NCBI GenBank assembly: GCA_030761205.1
Contig: JAULJL010000039.1
Location: forward strand, 9,806,001-9,870,000
Length of the DNA stretch: 64,000 bases
Reading direction: 5' to 3'
DNA from: Fremontodendron californicum
Taxonomy: Eukaryota; Streptophyta; Magnoliopsida; Malvales; Malvaceae
Both the position numbers and the translations under genes were made by a program. Positions 46,676 through 57,700 of the stretch are shown here, piece after piece. Below the pieces are notes generated by a model. The model searched no databases and was not told where the DNA came from. It worked only from the letters and a program-made list of their open reading frames with translations. The first letter of the stretch is position 1; every line of letters starts with the position of its first letter.

Positions 46676-48459
46676 GTGAGGAAAATAGCCGGCCAGTCGG
46701 AGGATTTTTGCCAATATCATGAGTGTAAGGGGCATGCCATTCAGGATTGTGAAGAGTTTTTGGCAAAGATTCAGAAGATGATAAATATGGGTGAGGCCCA
46801 ATTTTTTGAAAAGATAGAAGAGCCTGAAACCAGTTATGGGGTGGATATACCTCTAATCATATATTATGATGAGCCAGAGGTAAAGGCTATTCCAGTGGTC
46901 GAAGGACCCGCTCCGAAGTTGGTTATAGAATTTTTGTCACCTTTTCCTTATAAGGGGACAAGACGATTCCATGGGGCTATGAATGCAATACGGCGATTCC
47001 GGGATCCTCGAATCATCAGGCAGCTGTCATGGATGTAACTGGAGTGGGCCATTCAATCCAAAGCTGTAGATGTTATGCCCTAGAAACAGTTGAGCATAAT
47101 CAAATGGGAAAGATAGGAGGACCGAATAAAGGGAAAAGGATAGTGGAACCAGACCATATGGAGGTAGAACAGTCAAGGGAACTAGAGAAGGATTCGTCCC
47201 CGGTTAATAAAGTGAAAGATCTGGTGAATGAGAAGGAAGCCTGCGAATTCATAAAGTTTATCAAACACAGTGAATACAGTTCTTTCACTGCTATTAAACT
47301 CAGAACCACATCAAAATGCTCTTCTGAGAATTTTAAACTAAGCTTATGTGGCTAACAACTTATCGGTAGAGAAATTAGATCGATTGGTGGGGAACATCAC
47401 AGCAGATGACTATATCTCTTTGAGTTATGATGAGATACCGCCAAATGGTATAGGATCTACCAAGACTCTTTATATAACCACTACCTGCAAGGGGTACATT
47501 CTACCACGAGTACTCATCGACAATGGGTCCTCTCTGAATGTGATGCCATTGGCAACCTTGTCAAAACTGCCAATTGATATGTCCTATATGCTACCGAGTC
47601 ATACCGTTGTCAGAGCCTTTGATGGCACTCATCGAGAGGTGATGGGAAGCATTAAAATCCCGCTTCAGATAGGTCCCTGTACTTATGAGGTCAAATTCCA
47701 AGTGATGGACATTACCCCATCTTATAATTGTTTGCTAGGGCCATGGATTCACTCTGTCGAGGTTGTGCCGTCATCTTACCATCAAAAGCTGAAATTTGTG
47801 ATGAAAAGATGCCTAGTCAGTGTGTCAGGATAAGAAGATATTATAGCTTCTGCATCCACCGATTCTCCTTATATAGAAGTGAATAAGGATGCCAAAGAGT
47901 GCTCGTTCAGGTCATTGGAGTTTGTTAACGCTGTATTCTTCATCGAGGGATATAAAATTCCAAAGCCGAGGTTATCAAAGAGTACCAGATTAAGGGTCAA
48001 GACAACAGTAGGAAAAGGCTGTCGCGCAGGATAAGGACTAGGAAAATACCTCCAAGGAATGGCCAGAGCGATAGAAGTGGCTAGAAAGAAACCTCCCTAA
48101 AGCCCATGAGAAAATAAGACAAGTTGAGAAAAATAGAAAGAGGAGGATGACCCGATTTTCAGGTATGGATATGGAATGGGAGCCCATGACTTTTCTTCCA
48201 ATCCTTCACATTTTTCACTTAGCAAGTTTCGAGTTTGGTGGAAAGAATTCTGATGATGTGATGGTCATGTTGGAACAAGCATTCGAGAAATTCTACGTGG
48301 TGAGGATAAACCGCTGCAGGAAATGATGATCGGCATGGCCGAAACAGATGAACTGGGGAATGAAAGCACAAGTTGGATGGTGCGCCCATGTCCTCCGAGT
48401 TATGAGTTGACGAAGTGGAGAGTGACTGAACTTCCTGTAGTTTTTAGGTCTACTCCAGA
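46676..48459 (+). pseudogene. gag end, protease and G-patch of element C
   Basis: The second CHHC knuckle is intact (C-X2-H-X4-H-X4-C from CQYHECKGH). The protease keeps LIDNGSSLNVMP (47515-47550). The family motif LLGRPWIHS has lost the Arg codon (LLGPWIHS). The G-patch is cut by a TAA near 48031 (GCRAG then GLGKYLQG). Frameshifts lie near 47030 and 47345, with a deletion around 47280 that removes part of the linker and TAA at 47831-47833. Confidence 0.8.
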
Positions 48460-48661
48460 GTAATGCTCTGAATCAATCTTAATTGCCTCTGCCCAAGGGC
48501 ATTAAGCATCCTTTTGTATGGGCTTACGTTTAAGACTTTTTCATTCAATAAATAACAATCACGATGCATTTTCTTCATATTAATGTGTCCACATTATTTC
48601 ATTCTTTCATTATTATTGCCTATATGCCTTTCTATATTGTTTCTTCCCCACCTATTTATAG
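48460..48661 (+). other. Ogre-type intron between protease and RT, element C
   Basis: Donor CCAGA/GTAATGC at 48460, acceptor TTTATAG/GTGCCCG ending at 48661, 202 bp. Splicing joins GA to G, giving Glu then Cys-Pro-Asp, in the same frame logic as A and B. The protease stop codon TAA again overlaps the donor. Confidence 0.72.
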
Positions 48662-50340
48662 GTGCCCGGATACGGAATATGAAGACTATCCTGTCAATAA
48701 TTCTGAAATCAATTTTGAAAAACCCATTTGTGTGGGTGATTTTGACACCAACGAATATGTCGAGGATTGTGATTTGCCTCCAGATCTGTTGAGAATAATA
48801 GAACAAGAGGAGAAACAAGTATTGCCTCATAAAGAGCAATTGGAAGTGATAAATCTGGGAATGGGGAAGAAATAAAAGGGTTAAGATTGGGACTATCATT
48901 TCACCATCAATAAAGCGAGAATTGATAATTCTACTCCAGGAATACAAGGATGTGTTTGCATGGTCGTATCAAGACATGCCTGGGTTAGACCCTGATATCG
49001 TGGTTCACAAACTCCCGTTGAAACCAGATTGCAAGCCAATTCAGCATAAGTTGAGAAGAATGAGGCCTGATATGCTGTTAAAAATAAAGGAAGAAGTGAA
49101 AAAGCAATTCGATGCCGGATTTTTAGAAGTGGCAAAATACCCGGAGTGGGTAGCAAACATTGTCCCAGTTCCAAAGAAAGATGGCAAAGTACGGATATGT
49201 GTCGATTATCGGGTCTGAATAGGGCAAACCCTAAAGATAATTTCCCATTGCCTCAAATTTATACTCTAATCAACAATACCATTAAGAATTCTATGTTTTC
49301 TTTCATGGACAGGTTCTTAGGATACAATCAGATTAAAATGGCGCTGGAGGATATGGAGAAAACCACATTCATGATGATGCGGGGAACCTTTTGCTATAAG
49401 GTGATGCCATTTGGATTGAAGAACACCGGGGAAACGTATCAAAGAGCCATGGTAACTTTATTCCATGACATGATGCATAAAGGAATCGAAGTCATATGAT
49501 AGCAAAGTCGCAAGGAGAGGACGAACATATTGCGAATCTTAAAAACCTTTTTGAAAGGTTGAGAAAGTTCCAGCTTAAACTAAACCTGACAAAGTGTACT
49601 TTTGGGGTCACTTCAAGAAAGCTACTAGGCTTCATGGTTAGCAAGAAAGGGATTGAAATTGATCTGGATAAAGTGAAAGCTATTCAGAACTTGCCTCCAC
49701 CTCATACTCAGAAGAAAGTAAGAAGCTTTTTGGGTAGACTAAATTATATCACTAGGTTCATCTCTCAGCTGACCGATAAGTGTGACCCGATATTCAAGAT
49801 ACTCCAAATACGTGATCCGGGGGAATAGGATGAAGGATGTCAGATAGCTTTTGATAAGGTCAAGCATTATCTATCAAACCCACCAATACTATCCACCTGT
49901 CCCATGAAAGCCAATGATATTGTATTTGTCAGTATTTGAAAAGTCTATGGGATGTGTATTGGGGCAACATAATGAAACCGGAAAGAAGGAACAAGCCATC
50001 TACTATCTCAGCAAGAATTTCACTGAGTACGAGTTGAAGTATTCATTGGTACAAAGGCTTTGTCGTGCCTTAGCCTGGACCGCCCGAAGGCTCAGGCAGT
50101 ACATGTTGTATCACACGACGTGGCTGATTGCAAAGTTAGATCCCCTCAAATACGTATTCGAGTCGCCTTCGTTGTCAGGAAGAACTGCGAGTTAGCAAGT
50201 GTTTCTTTCCGAATATGATATTGTGTATGTGAGCCAAAAGGCTATAAAAGGTAGCGCAGTAGCCGAATTCCTAGCAAGTCGAGCGATGGAGGATTACGAG
50301 CCTCTGGATTTTGATTTCCCTGATGAATACCTAATATGTG
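48662..50340 (+). pseudogene. Reverse transcriptase and first RNase H of element C (active site deleted)
   Basis: The RT linker DVFAWSYQDMPG, VPKKDGKVRICVDYR and FMDRFLGYNQI (first Asp kept) are visible. The YVDD box is gone: a short deletion near 49491-49497 joins the preceding Glu-Val directly to the sequence after the box and creates a stop. The connected RNase H is degenerate (LYLSVFEKSMGCVL). Frameshifts occur near 48870, 49215 and 49495. Stops include TAG near 49828 and another near 50193. Confidence 0.83.
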
Positions 50341-50880
50341 TCTCGCAAGAAAATGGGACTTCCTCTGAGAAGAAAACTTGGAAAATGTATTTTGATGGCG
50401 CATCTAATGCCATAGGGCACGTGATCGGTGCAATGCTCATATCCCCTTCGGAAGATTATTATCCTTTCACTACCAGATTGGATTTTGATTGTACAAACAA
50501 TACCGCTGAGTATGAGGCATGCACTATGGGCCTTTGTGCCGTCATAGAAAGAAAGATCAAGACACTAGAGGTCTTCAGAGATTCAGCCCTGGTAATATAC
50601 CAACTGCGAGGAGAATGGGAGGCCCAGGATGCAAAGCTAATCCGATATCGAGAGCTTATACTGAGTTTGATTGAGGAGTTCAAAGAAGTGGGTTTCAATT
50701 ACCTGCCTTGAGAAGAAAATCGAATGACAGATGCCTTAGCCACTTTGTCATCAATGTTTAAAGTGAATGCAGAGGCCGAAGTTGTGCCAATCAGGATGAG
50801 CATATATGAGTCTCCTGCCCATTGCTTGAGTATCGAAGAATAAGCGGATGGTCACCCTTGGTATTACGACATCATGCAAT
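50341..50880 (+). pseudogene. Second (archaeal-like) RNase H of element C
   Basis: YFDGA (50390-50404) and NNTAEYEA are intact. The third acid motif reads FRDSALV, with Asp kept. The last motif is NRMTDALA, with Asp kept. TGA at 50709-50711 (CGA to TGA) and TAA near 50840 interrupt it. Confidence 0.78.
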
Positions 50881-51748
50881 ACATCAAGAGTCAATAGTAT
50901 CCTGAACAAGCAATGAAAAATGATAAGATAACCCTGAACATGCAATACACCATTTCATCCTGGTGGCCATAGACTACTTCACAAAATGGGTAGAAGCCTC
51001 TTCTTATGCCAATGTAACAAAGTCAGTGGTATGCAGATTCATCAAGAAGGAGATTGTGTGCCGATATGGACTCCCGGAGAGAATAATTTTGGATAATGCT
51101 CTCAACCTGAACAATAAGATTATGAGCGAAGTATGTACCCAATTCAAGATCAAACATCATAATTCGGCGCCTTATCATCCAAAAATGAATGGGGCAGTAG
51201 AAGCAGCCAATAAGAACATCAAAAAGATTGTTGAAAAGATGACTGATGTGTACAAAGATTGGCATGAGATCTTGCCTTTTGCTCTCCATGCATATCGTAC
51301 TTCATTTCGCACATCTACAGGTGCCACGCCATTTTCACTGGTATACGGGATGGAGGCAGTGTCGCCTACTGAGGTTGAAATCCCTTCACTTTATGTTTTG
51401 ATAGAAGTTGGCCTAGAAGAGATAGAATGGGTTAGAGCTCGCTATGAACAGTTGAATCTCATTGAGGAGTAAAGGCTGAAGGCAATTTACCATGGGCAGA
51501 TGTATTAGAAAAGGATGATCCGAGCCCACAACAAAAAAGTTCGCCCCAGGCAGTTTCGAGGGGAAGAGTTGGTATTGAAGAAAGTTCTCCCTATTGTGAA
51601 AGATCCTCGCGAAAAATGGGCTCCAAATTGGGAAAGACCCTATGTGGTGAAAAGAGCTTTTTTTGGAGCATTGATCTTAACTCAGATGGATGGTGATGAC
51701 TTGAGAAATCCCGTGAACGTCGATGAATTGAAGAAATACTATGCCTGA
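50881..51748 (+). pseudogene. Integrase of element C, N-terminus deleted
   Basis: Compared with B, about 360 bases are missing near 50945. The zinc-binding HH-CC and the first catalytic Asp (WGMDMIGP) are lost, and the sequence jumps from the RNase H-integrase linker to ...FILVAIDYFTK-like sequence. The second Asp (LDNALNLN) and Glu (GAVEAANK) remain. A GPY-type end survives as WERPYVVKRAF. Stops are near 51470 and 51507. The final KKYYA and TGA at 51746-51748 match A and B. Confidence 0.83.
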
Positions 51749-51751
51749 AGA

Positions 51752-51760
<9 letters not shown>

Positions 51761-51782
<22 letters not shown>

Positions 51783-51784
51783 TA
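51761..51784. repeat. (TA)12 microsatellite
   Basis: A perfect TA run directly follows an A run, 13 bases after the integrase stop of element C. It is absent from the matching positions in A and B. Confidence 0.9.
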
Positions 51785-53440
51785 ATACTGTGCATATGAG
51801 AACTCGAATGATTCCAAGTGTAAAAATAAAAATTCTATTTATCTATATCCCTTGAGGATTGTTTTTCAATGAGACTATTCATGCTTGATATGATAAATTG
51901 GCCATCTTTCTTACTTCTTTCACTAAGAAGAAATTATCCCTAGTTACCCCTTTTGAGCCTTAGGAATTCTTTCTTTCTTTCTTTAAACCTTGATCAAAGG
52001 TCACCCTCCACACTAGAGGGCAAATACAAGGAAAAACCTCCTTCAAAAATCATGACCAAAAGAGCAATCGAAAACAGGAAAAAGAAAAAAAAAACACAAA
52101 AAATGTGTGAAAAAGTATGGCAAATGAAAGCCAAGAATGAAAAAAAACAAAATTCAAAAAAAAAAAAAAAGGAGAGAAAAGTCCAAAAAGGATGAATGTT
52201 TCAAAAACGAATCCTCCTCATGAAATGATCCATGATTTGATCACCTTAAACACATTTTGGGCCTATTTATCCTTTCTTTCTAAACCCGAACCTTGGCCTA
52301 CATTACGTGCTTTTAAAGTCCATTTTGATCAAGCATGGGTATTTAACTTGAAGGTTTTCTCCTCATATTTTATCTCATCTTTTGAATTGTCATTTTTACC
52401 ATGGAAGAAATAGAATTCTTAGATGCATGGTGGAACACACAAAAAGAAAAGTAAAAAATAATGTAAAAGGAGAGGTTTAAGCCGAAAACCCGAAAAGGGA
52501 GACTTAAAACCGAACGGGGGAAACTTGGGTTGAAAACCCGCAAAGAACGGCCCAAGTACTGAGCAAAGATTTGAATCAATGCTCCATGTAAAGGGGGAGA
52601 AAGTGTCAAAAAATCAGAGAAAATGGGTAAAGCTCAGTCTGAAGCAACAGCGAAAGCCGAGAAGTCAACCAAGTGAATGGCTAGTTCAAAAAGATATTTC
52701 AGAGGAACTAAAGTAGGAAGGGTCCAAGATATTCCGCATATGGGGCATCTATACCTTCTCCTTTTCATTTTCCTTTTTAATCCTTGATATTCATCTTTGT
52801 TATCTAAACCTTTTTGCAATGAATTCTTGTTGACCCTTTCATGGCATTTGGCTGTTTCATACCATCTTTCATATATGTTATGATGCATTTTTTAATGTTA
52901 TCAAATTGAATGATGATTAGTAAACATAAAAATCTTTAAATAAAAGAATTTCTTTGCATGACTGTGGAGTAGATTTGAATTTTAGAAGAGGTTTGGAAAC
53001 CATTGAAATTTGGAGAAACTCACGACAACCCATAATACTGAAAAGCTCATCAAGTGGGGCAAACATTGGATGGACTAAACACATCAATCCATGATACTGA
53101 AAAGCTCATCAAGTAGAGCAAATCATGGATAGGCTGAAGACGTCGTCACAGAATTAGAAAATTTGTGTCTCAATGAATCCATAATGATGAAAAGCTCAAC
53201 AAGTAGAGCAAACAGTGGAGTTGAGAAGATTCGTGAACCTAAATGAAATCATGGATTAAAACTCATGACAATCATGTAATTGCATTCATCCCTAGGGAAC
53301 ATGCATCTTACAAACATTTACAAAACCTGTCATCAACATCACTGCATTTGACTAACATTGCAAGAACTATGGAAAGTTTTCTTTCTTAAGTCCAACATAG
53401 CTGGCACAAAAGGAAGTAAGCACTTTATCCAAAATTTTCC

Positions 53441-53695
53441 TGGACAAGACAACCAGATTTTTCTTGGACAAGACATCCAAATTTTTCGGACAAGACATCT
53501 AAATTTTTCCTGGACAAGACATCCAAATTTTTTGGACAAGACAATCAGATTTTTCTTGGACAAGACATCCAAATTTTTAAGACAAGATATCCAAAATTTT
53601 CGGAAAAGACAACCAGATTTTTCAGACAAAACATCCAAAATTTTCCTGGACAAGACAACCAGATTTTTCTTGGACAAGACATCCAAAATTTGTGC
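53441..53695. repeat. ~24-bp tandem array, block 1, element C 3' UTR
   Basis: About ten copies of a unit close to GGACAAGACATCCAAATTTT, with variants CAACCAGATTTTTCTT in alternate units. It ends at a TCGAACTCGTTTTCTTTAAG block. Confidence 0.85.
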
Positions 53696-54157
53696 AAATC
53701 GAACTCGTTTTCTTTAAGACGGGTCGAGCCTTGATTAGTCAGGGAACTTAATTTAAGGATAAATTCTTCTATTTTTTTCAAGATATATGATTCAATGAAC
53801 TCAATTATATACATGTCATGTGAAAATATGTTTTTCTAAAGCTCTGTTGGGTTTGTCGGGGAGTTCGATATCCTGACACATGTCATTTATATAAAATAAC
53901 ACAAAGATAGGATAAGGTCCCGGGATCACCGTTGAGGTATTATCTTCTTTTGCAAATTGAACTCGTTTCCTTAAGACGGGTGAAGCCTTGATTAGTCAGG
54001 GAACTTAATTTAAGGACAAATTCTTCTATCTTTTTCGAAAAATATGACTTTATCCCAAAATTATATACATGTCATGTGAAAAGATATTTTTCTGAAAACT
54101 CTGTTGGGTTTGCCAGGGAGTTCGGTGAAATATCCCGACACGTGCCATTTATACAAT

Positions 54158-54352
54158 TTCCTGGACAAGACATCCCAAAATTTTTCTGGACAAAACATCC
54201 AAAACTTTTCTGGACAAGACATCCAAACTTTTTCTGGGACAATACATCCAAACTTTTTCTGGACAAGACATCCAAAACTTTTAAGGACAAAACATCCAAA
54301 CTATTTATGGAACAAGACATCCAAAAATTTTCATGGACAAGAAATCCAAAAT
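54158..54352. repeat. ~24-bp tandem array, block 2, element C 3' UTR
   Basis: About eight copies of the unit of block 1 (CTGGACAAGACATCCAAAAC type), separated from it by about 460 bp. The intervening DNA repeats a segment with CTCTGTTGGGTTTGCCAGGG near 53840 and 54100, so the whole block was probably duplicated. Confidence 0.83.
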
Positions 54353-54363
54353 TTTACACAAAA

Positions 54364-54610
54364 CAAATCGAACTCGTTTCCTTAAGACGGTTCGAGCCTA
54401 GTCAAGGAACTCAATTTAAGGACAAAACTTTTTGCTTTAAAAAGAAATCGAACTCGTTTCCTTAAGAAGGATTGAGCCTTGATTAGTCAAGAAACTCAAT
54501 TTAAGGACAAACCTTTTTGTTTTAAAAGAAATCGAACTCGTTTCCTTAAGACGAGTCGAACATTGATTAGTCAGGGAACTCAATTTAAGGAAAATTTTCT
54601 TTTATTTTAC
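54364..54610. repeat. ~80-85 bp tandem units, element C 3' UTR
   Basis: Three neighbouring copies of a segment with AATCGAACTCGTTTCCTTAA and GGAACTCAATTTAAGGACAA are present. Single related copies lie near 53697 and 53955 and at the matching place in A and B. Confidence 0.75.
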
Positions 54611-54737
54611 AGTTTACAAAATGAAAAATAAAAAATTAAGAAAATTCTCCCTTCTATCCTTCACATGTAATTTCACTAACCGAACAAAATTATTGTCTAT
54701 TTTATCTTTGCCTGATTCCTGATTCTCAGCAATAGTC

Positions 54738-54750
54738 AAAGAGGGACAGC
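54738..54750 (+). promoter_or_regulatory. Polypurine tract of element C
   Basis: AAAGAGGGACAGC abuts the LTR start TGTAGACACC at 54751. It differs by one base from B's tract. Confidence 0.82.
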
Positions 54751-57700
54751 TGTAGACACCTAATTTTGTCCAAGCCCTCTAAACAAGGCAAATTCTCCTT
54801 TCAACTTTCCGGAATGCAAAGAATCTCCCTTCATTCCACAGATGGGTCTGCAAGACTTTGATTCGAAGGTAAAACCGAAAAAGTCAACCCAAAAAAGTCA
54901 ACTTCAAAAATGTCAACCTCGAAAATTCAACCACTAAAAAAGTCAACTCTCAATCAAAATTAAGATTCAAAGATGAATTGAATAATGGTGAGGAATTTTG
55001 ATAATCAGAGATCTACAATTGAGGATAGAGAGTTTGAAAGACAAATTGCAAAAATTCAGGGTTGGAAAAATGCCAAATTTTGCAAATTTGGGGAAAAGTG
55101 CGTAAATGATCAAATTGGATGAAATTAGAGGTTCCAAATGGAATAAGATCAATAAATATGGATATTGCAAGGTCCAATTTTGAAGCGGATTTGAAGGAAG
55201 AATTGGTTTAAAGAGAAAAAGGAAAATAAGGATTTAATGAATAAATAGGAAATTCACAAATTTGGGGAAAACTACAGAGATGGTCCGATTCGGTGAAATT
55301 GAAGCCCCTATTGATGAATAATAAATAAATAAAAATATCCCAAGTCCCAATTTGAAGTGGATCCAAAGGAAGAGCCGATTGGAGGAGAAACAGGAAAAAT
55401 GAGAAAATTCCCAATTTTGAGGAAAAAGGGAAAAACTAAATTGGAGAGAAATTCGGATGTAAAAATTGGGCATTTTCGGTCCAACTCCAATTTAATATAT
55501 ATCAAGGGCAATTTTGGAAAATCCGAGAAAATTAGAATCCGAGCTCGTAAAATTGCGAAACTTTCCAGAATTGAGTTTTAGGATGGAAAGAAGGAAATGA
55601 GAAGAAGAAAACCCAAAATTGGAACTGAAACGCAAATATGTTAAATTCGGGAGACTAATCCGCAATTTTAAAGAAAAATTCAGGAAAAATAGAAAAGGAT
55701 CTCGAAAAATTATGAAAACTTCCAGAACTAAGTTTTATATTTGATGGAAGAGATTGGAGAAAAAAATCCGAAATTGCAGCTCAAATGGAAGTAGACAAAG
55801 TTCAGGGGCACTAAATCGAAATTTAAGAGAAAAATAGAAAACGAGCTCGAAAAATTATAAAACTTTCAGAATTGAGTTTTATATTTGATGGAAGGGATTG
55901 GAGAAGAAAAAACCCATCCCCGAGCTCAAATGGAAATAGACAAAGTTTGGGAGGCACTAAACTGAAAGTTTAGAGAAAAATCTGGGAAAAATAAAAAACG
56001 AGCTCAGAAAATTATGAAAACCTCCAGAAATGAGTTTTATATTGGATGGGATGGATTAAAAAAGAAAAATCCAAAATTGGGTTAAGTTTGGGGGTCAAAA
56101 TGCAATTTTATCGAAAAACCGAAAAGGGCCATTTTGCAAATAAAAAAAGAGGAATGGCCTGGAAAATTCCAGGCCATTTTCGGCCAACTCATTGATTGGA
56201 AGAGGAGGTGTAATCATCTTGAATCAAATGGCCAAAATTGAATAGAAAAATTACATTTTTAAGAAAGGACAAGATTCTCCACTACTTGCCTACATGGCTT
56301 TTTTGGGCCAATGGGAGGCCTCCAAATTGCAAAGCCATGTGAAGAGCATGTGAAGGCATTGAGATGATGCCAAATAGATTAAAAATGCCACCTAGAAAGA
56401 TATTTTGATAGTAAGCCATATGATCATGACAAGTGGCTTAGATATTTTGTAGAGATAGGAGACAAGAATAATCTAGGTGGCATTATTGGCCAATGAGAGG
56501 TTAGAAAACCCTTAATTTAAGGAAAGCATCATGCAAAAGGGGGACAAGAACCCTTAATTTAAGGAAAGCATATGCAAGGAGGGGGCAAAAATTAGTCATG
56601 TGGCAAGGATGTTGGGAGAGCATGCAAAGCATGACAAAGGCTAAAAAAAATATGAGCACACCAACATAGTAAGGCCATTCAGCCAAGCCAAAAGAAATGA
56701 GTCATTTTTTTAAAAGGAAAAATTTTCACTACACTCTTGGAGGAAGAAAGGAGTTAAAGAAAAAGAGAGAAAGAGGGAGAAAGAAAGAGAAGTTTGAGTG
56801 CTTGATTTGGAAAGCTTTGCTAGGTAGCTATTTTCTCTCTTCTTCTTCAATTATTTTCTTTGATTTCATGTTCTTTTTCTCTTCTTTTTTCATGTGATTG
56901 TTAACTTTCTTTGTTGAATAAAAGGTTTTCAAAATAAATTTCTAAAGGTTTTCTTTCCTTTATTTTTTATTCTTTACAAAATAACAAAGTTGATAAAATT
57001 TTTCAACATATTTTCTACTATAGCCGAATCTAAAGGGCTTTATTGTGCTTGTCTTTGCTTGATTTTCTTGCTTGCTTGTTGATTGTGGGCTTCACCATTG
57101 TGGTAGGATAGATTTTCTCCTTTGGTTTTTCTTTTAAAAAATCAAATAAAAGGTTTTGAGAAGCTTGAGGGTCTTGATTTTTGTCAAGTGATTTTGGTTA
57201 GGTGGGACTATGTCCAAAGAACCAACCATTTAGTCAACCTTGGTTTTTCTTGCTTGTTTATTTTTTTAGCTTATGTTTGTTTGGCTGTAGAATCATGCAT
57301 TCATACCATCTTCAACTTGATTTTTGGCTAATACCAATCAATGGTATCTAGCCAAAGTCTCTTGTGCAAACTAGTTGAAAAACTAATGGGTTGTTAAGTT
57401 GGGTATTCTGACTTTGAGCAACTTTTTCACTAAGTTATTTTTGTCAAAACAAAAATATTTCTTAACCGTATTCAATAGACCCTTAGGGGAGCCTCTGGTA
57501 TTTTTTTCAAGATTTTTAGAATTTTTTATCAAGGTTGGAAAAATGGTTTTTAGTAAAACAGATTTTAGTCTACTGTTCTGACTTTAATGAAATTTTGGTC
57601 AAGTCATTTTTAGTCCAAATTTAAAGCTGATAACATCATGTTTCAAGTCTAAACTGATTTTTTAAGATTTTTTTAAATTTTTTATAAGGGGTAGAAAAAT

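Larger units (their letters stand above)
51749..54737 (+). other. Element C 3' UTR (hypervariable region)
   Basis: About 3 kb with no supported gene. A TA microsatellite lies at 51761-51784. The first kilobase aligns with the 3' UTRs of A and B. Two blocks of a 24-25 bp repeat and a set of about 85-bp units follow. Open frames on both strands at 53340-53720 and 54070-54465 are created by the repeats. Confidence 0.75.

Noticed and set aside
53339..54465. Lys/Ser/Cys-rich repeated open frames on both strands
   Set aside because: They are reading frames through the 24-bp tandem arrays of C's 3' UTR.
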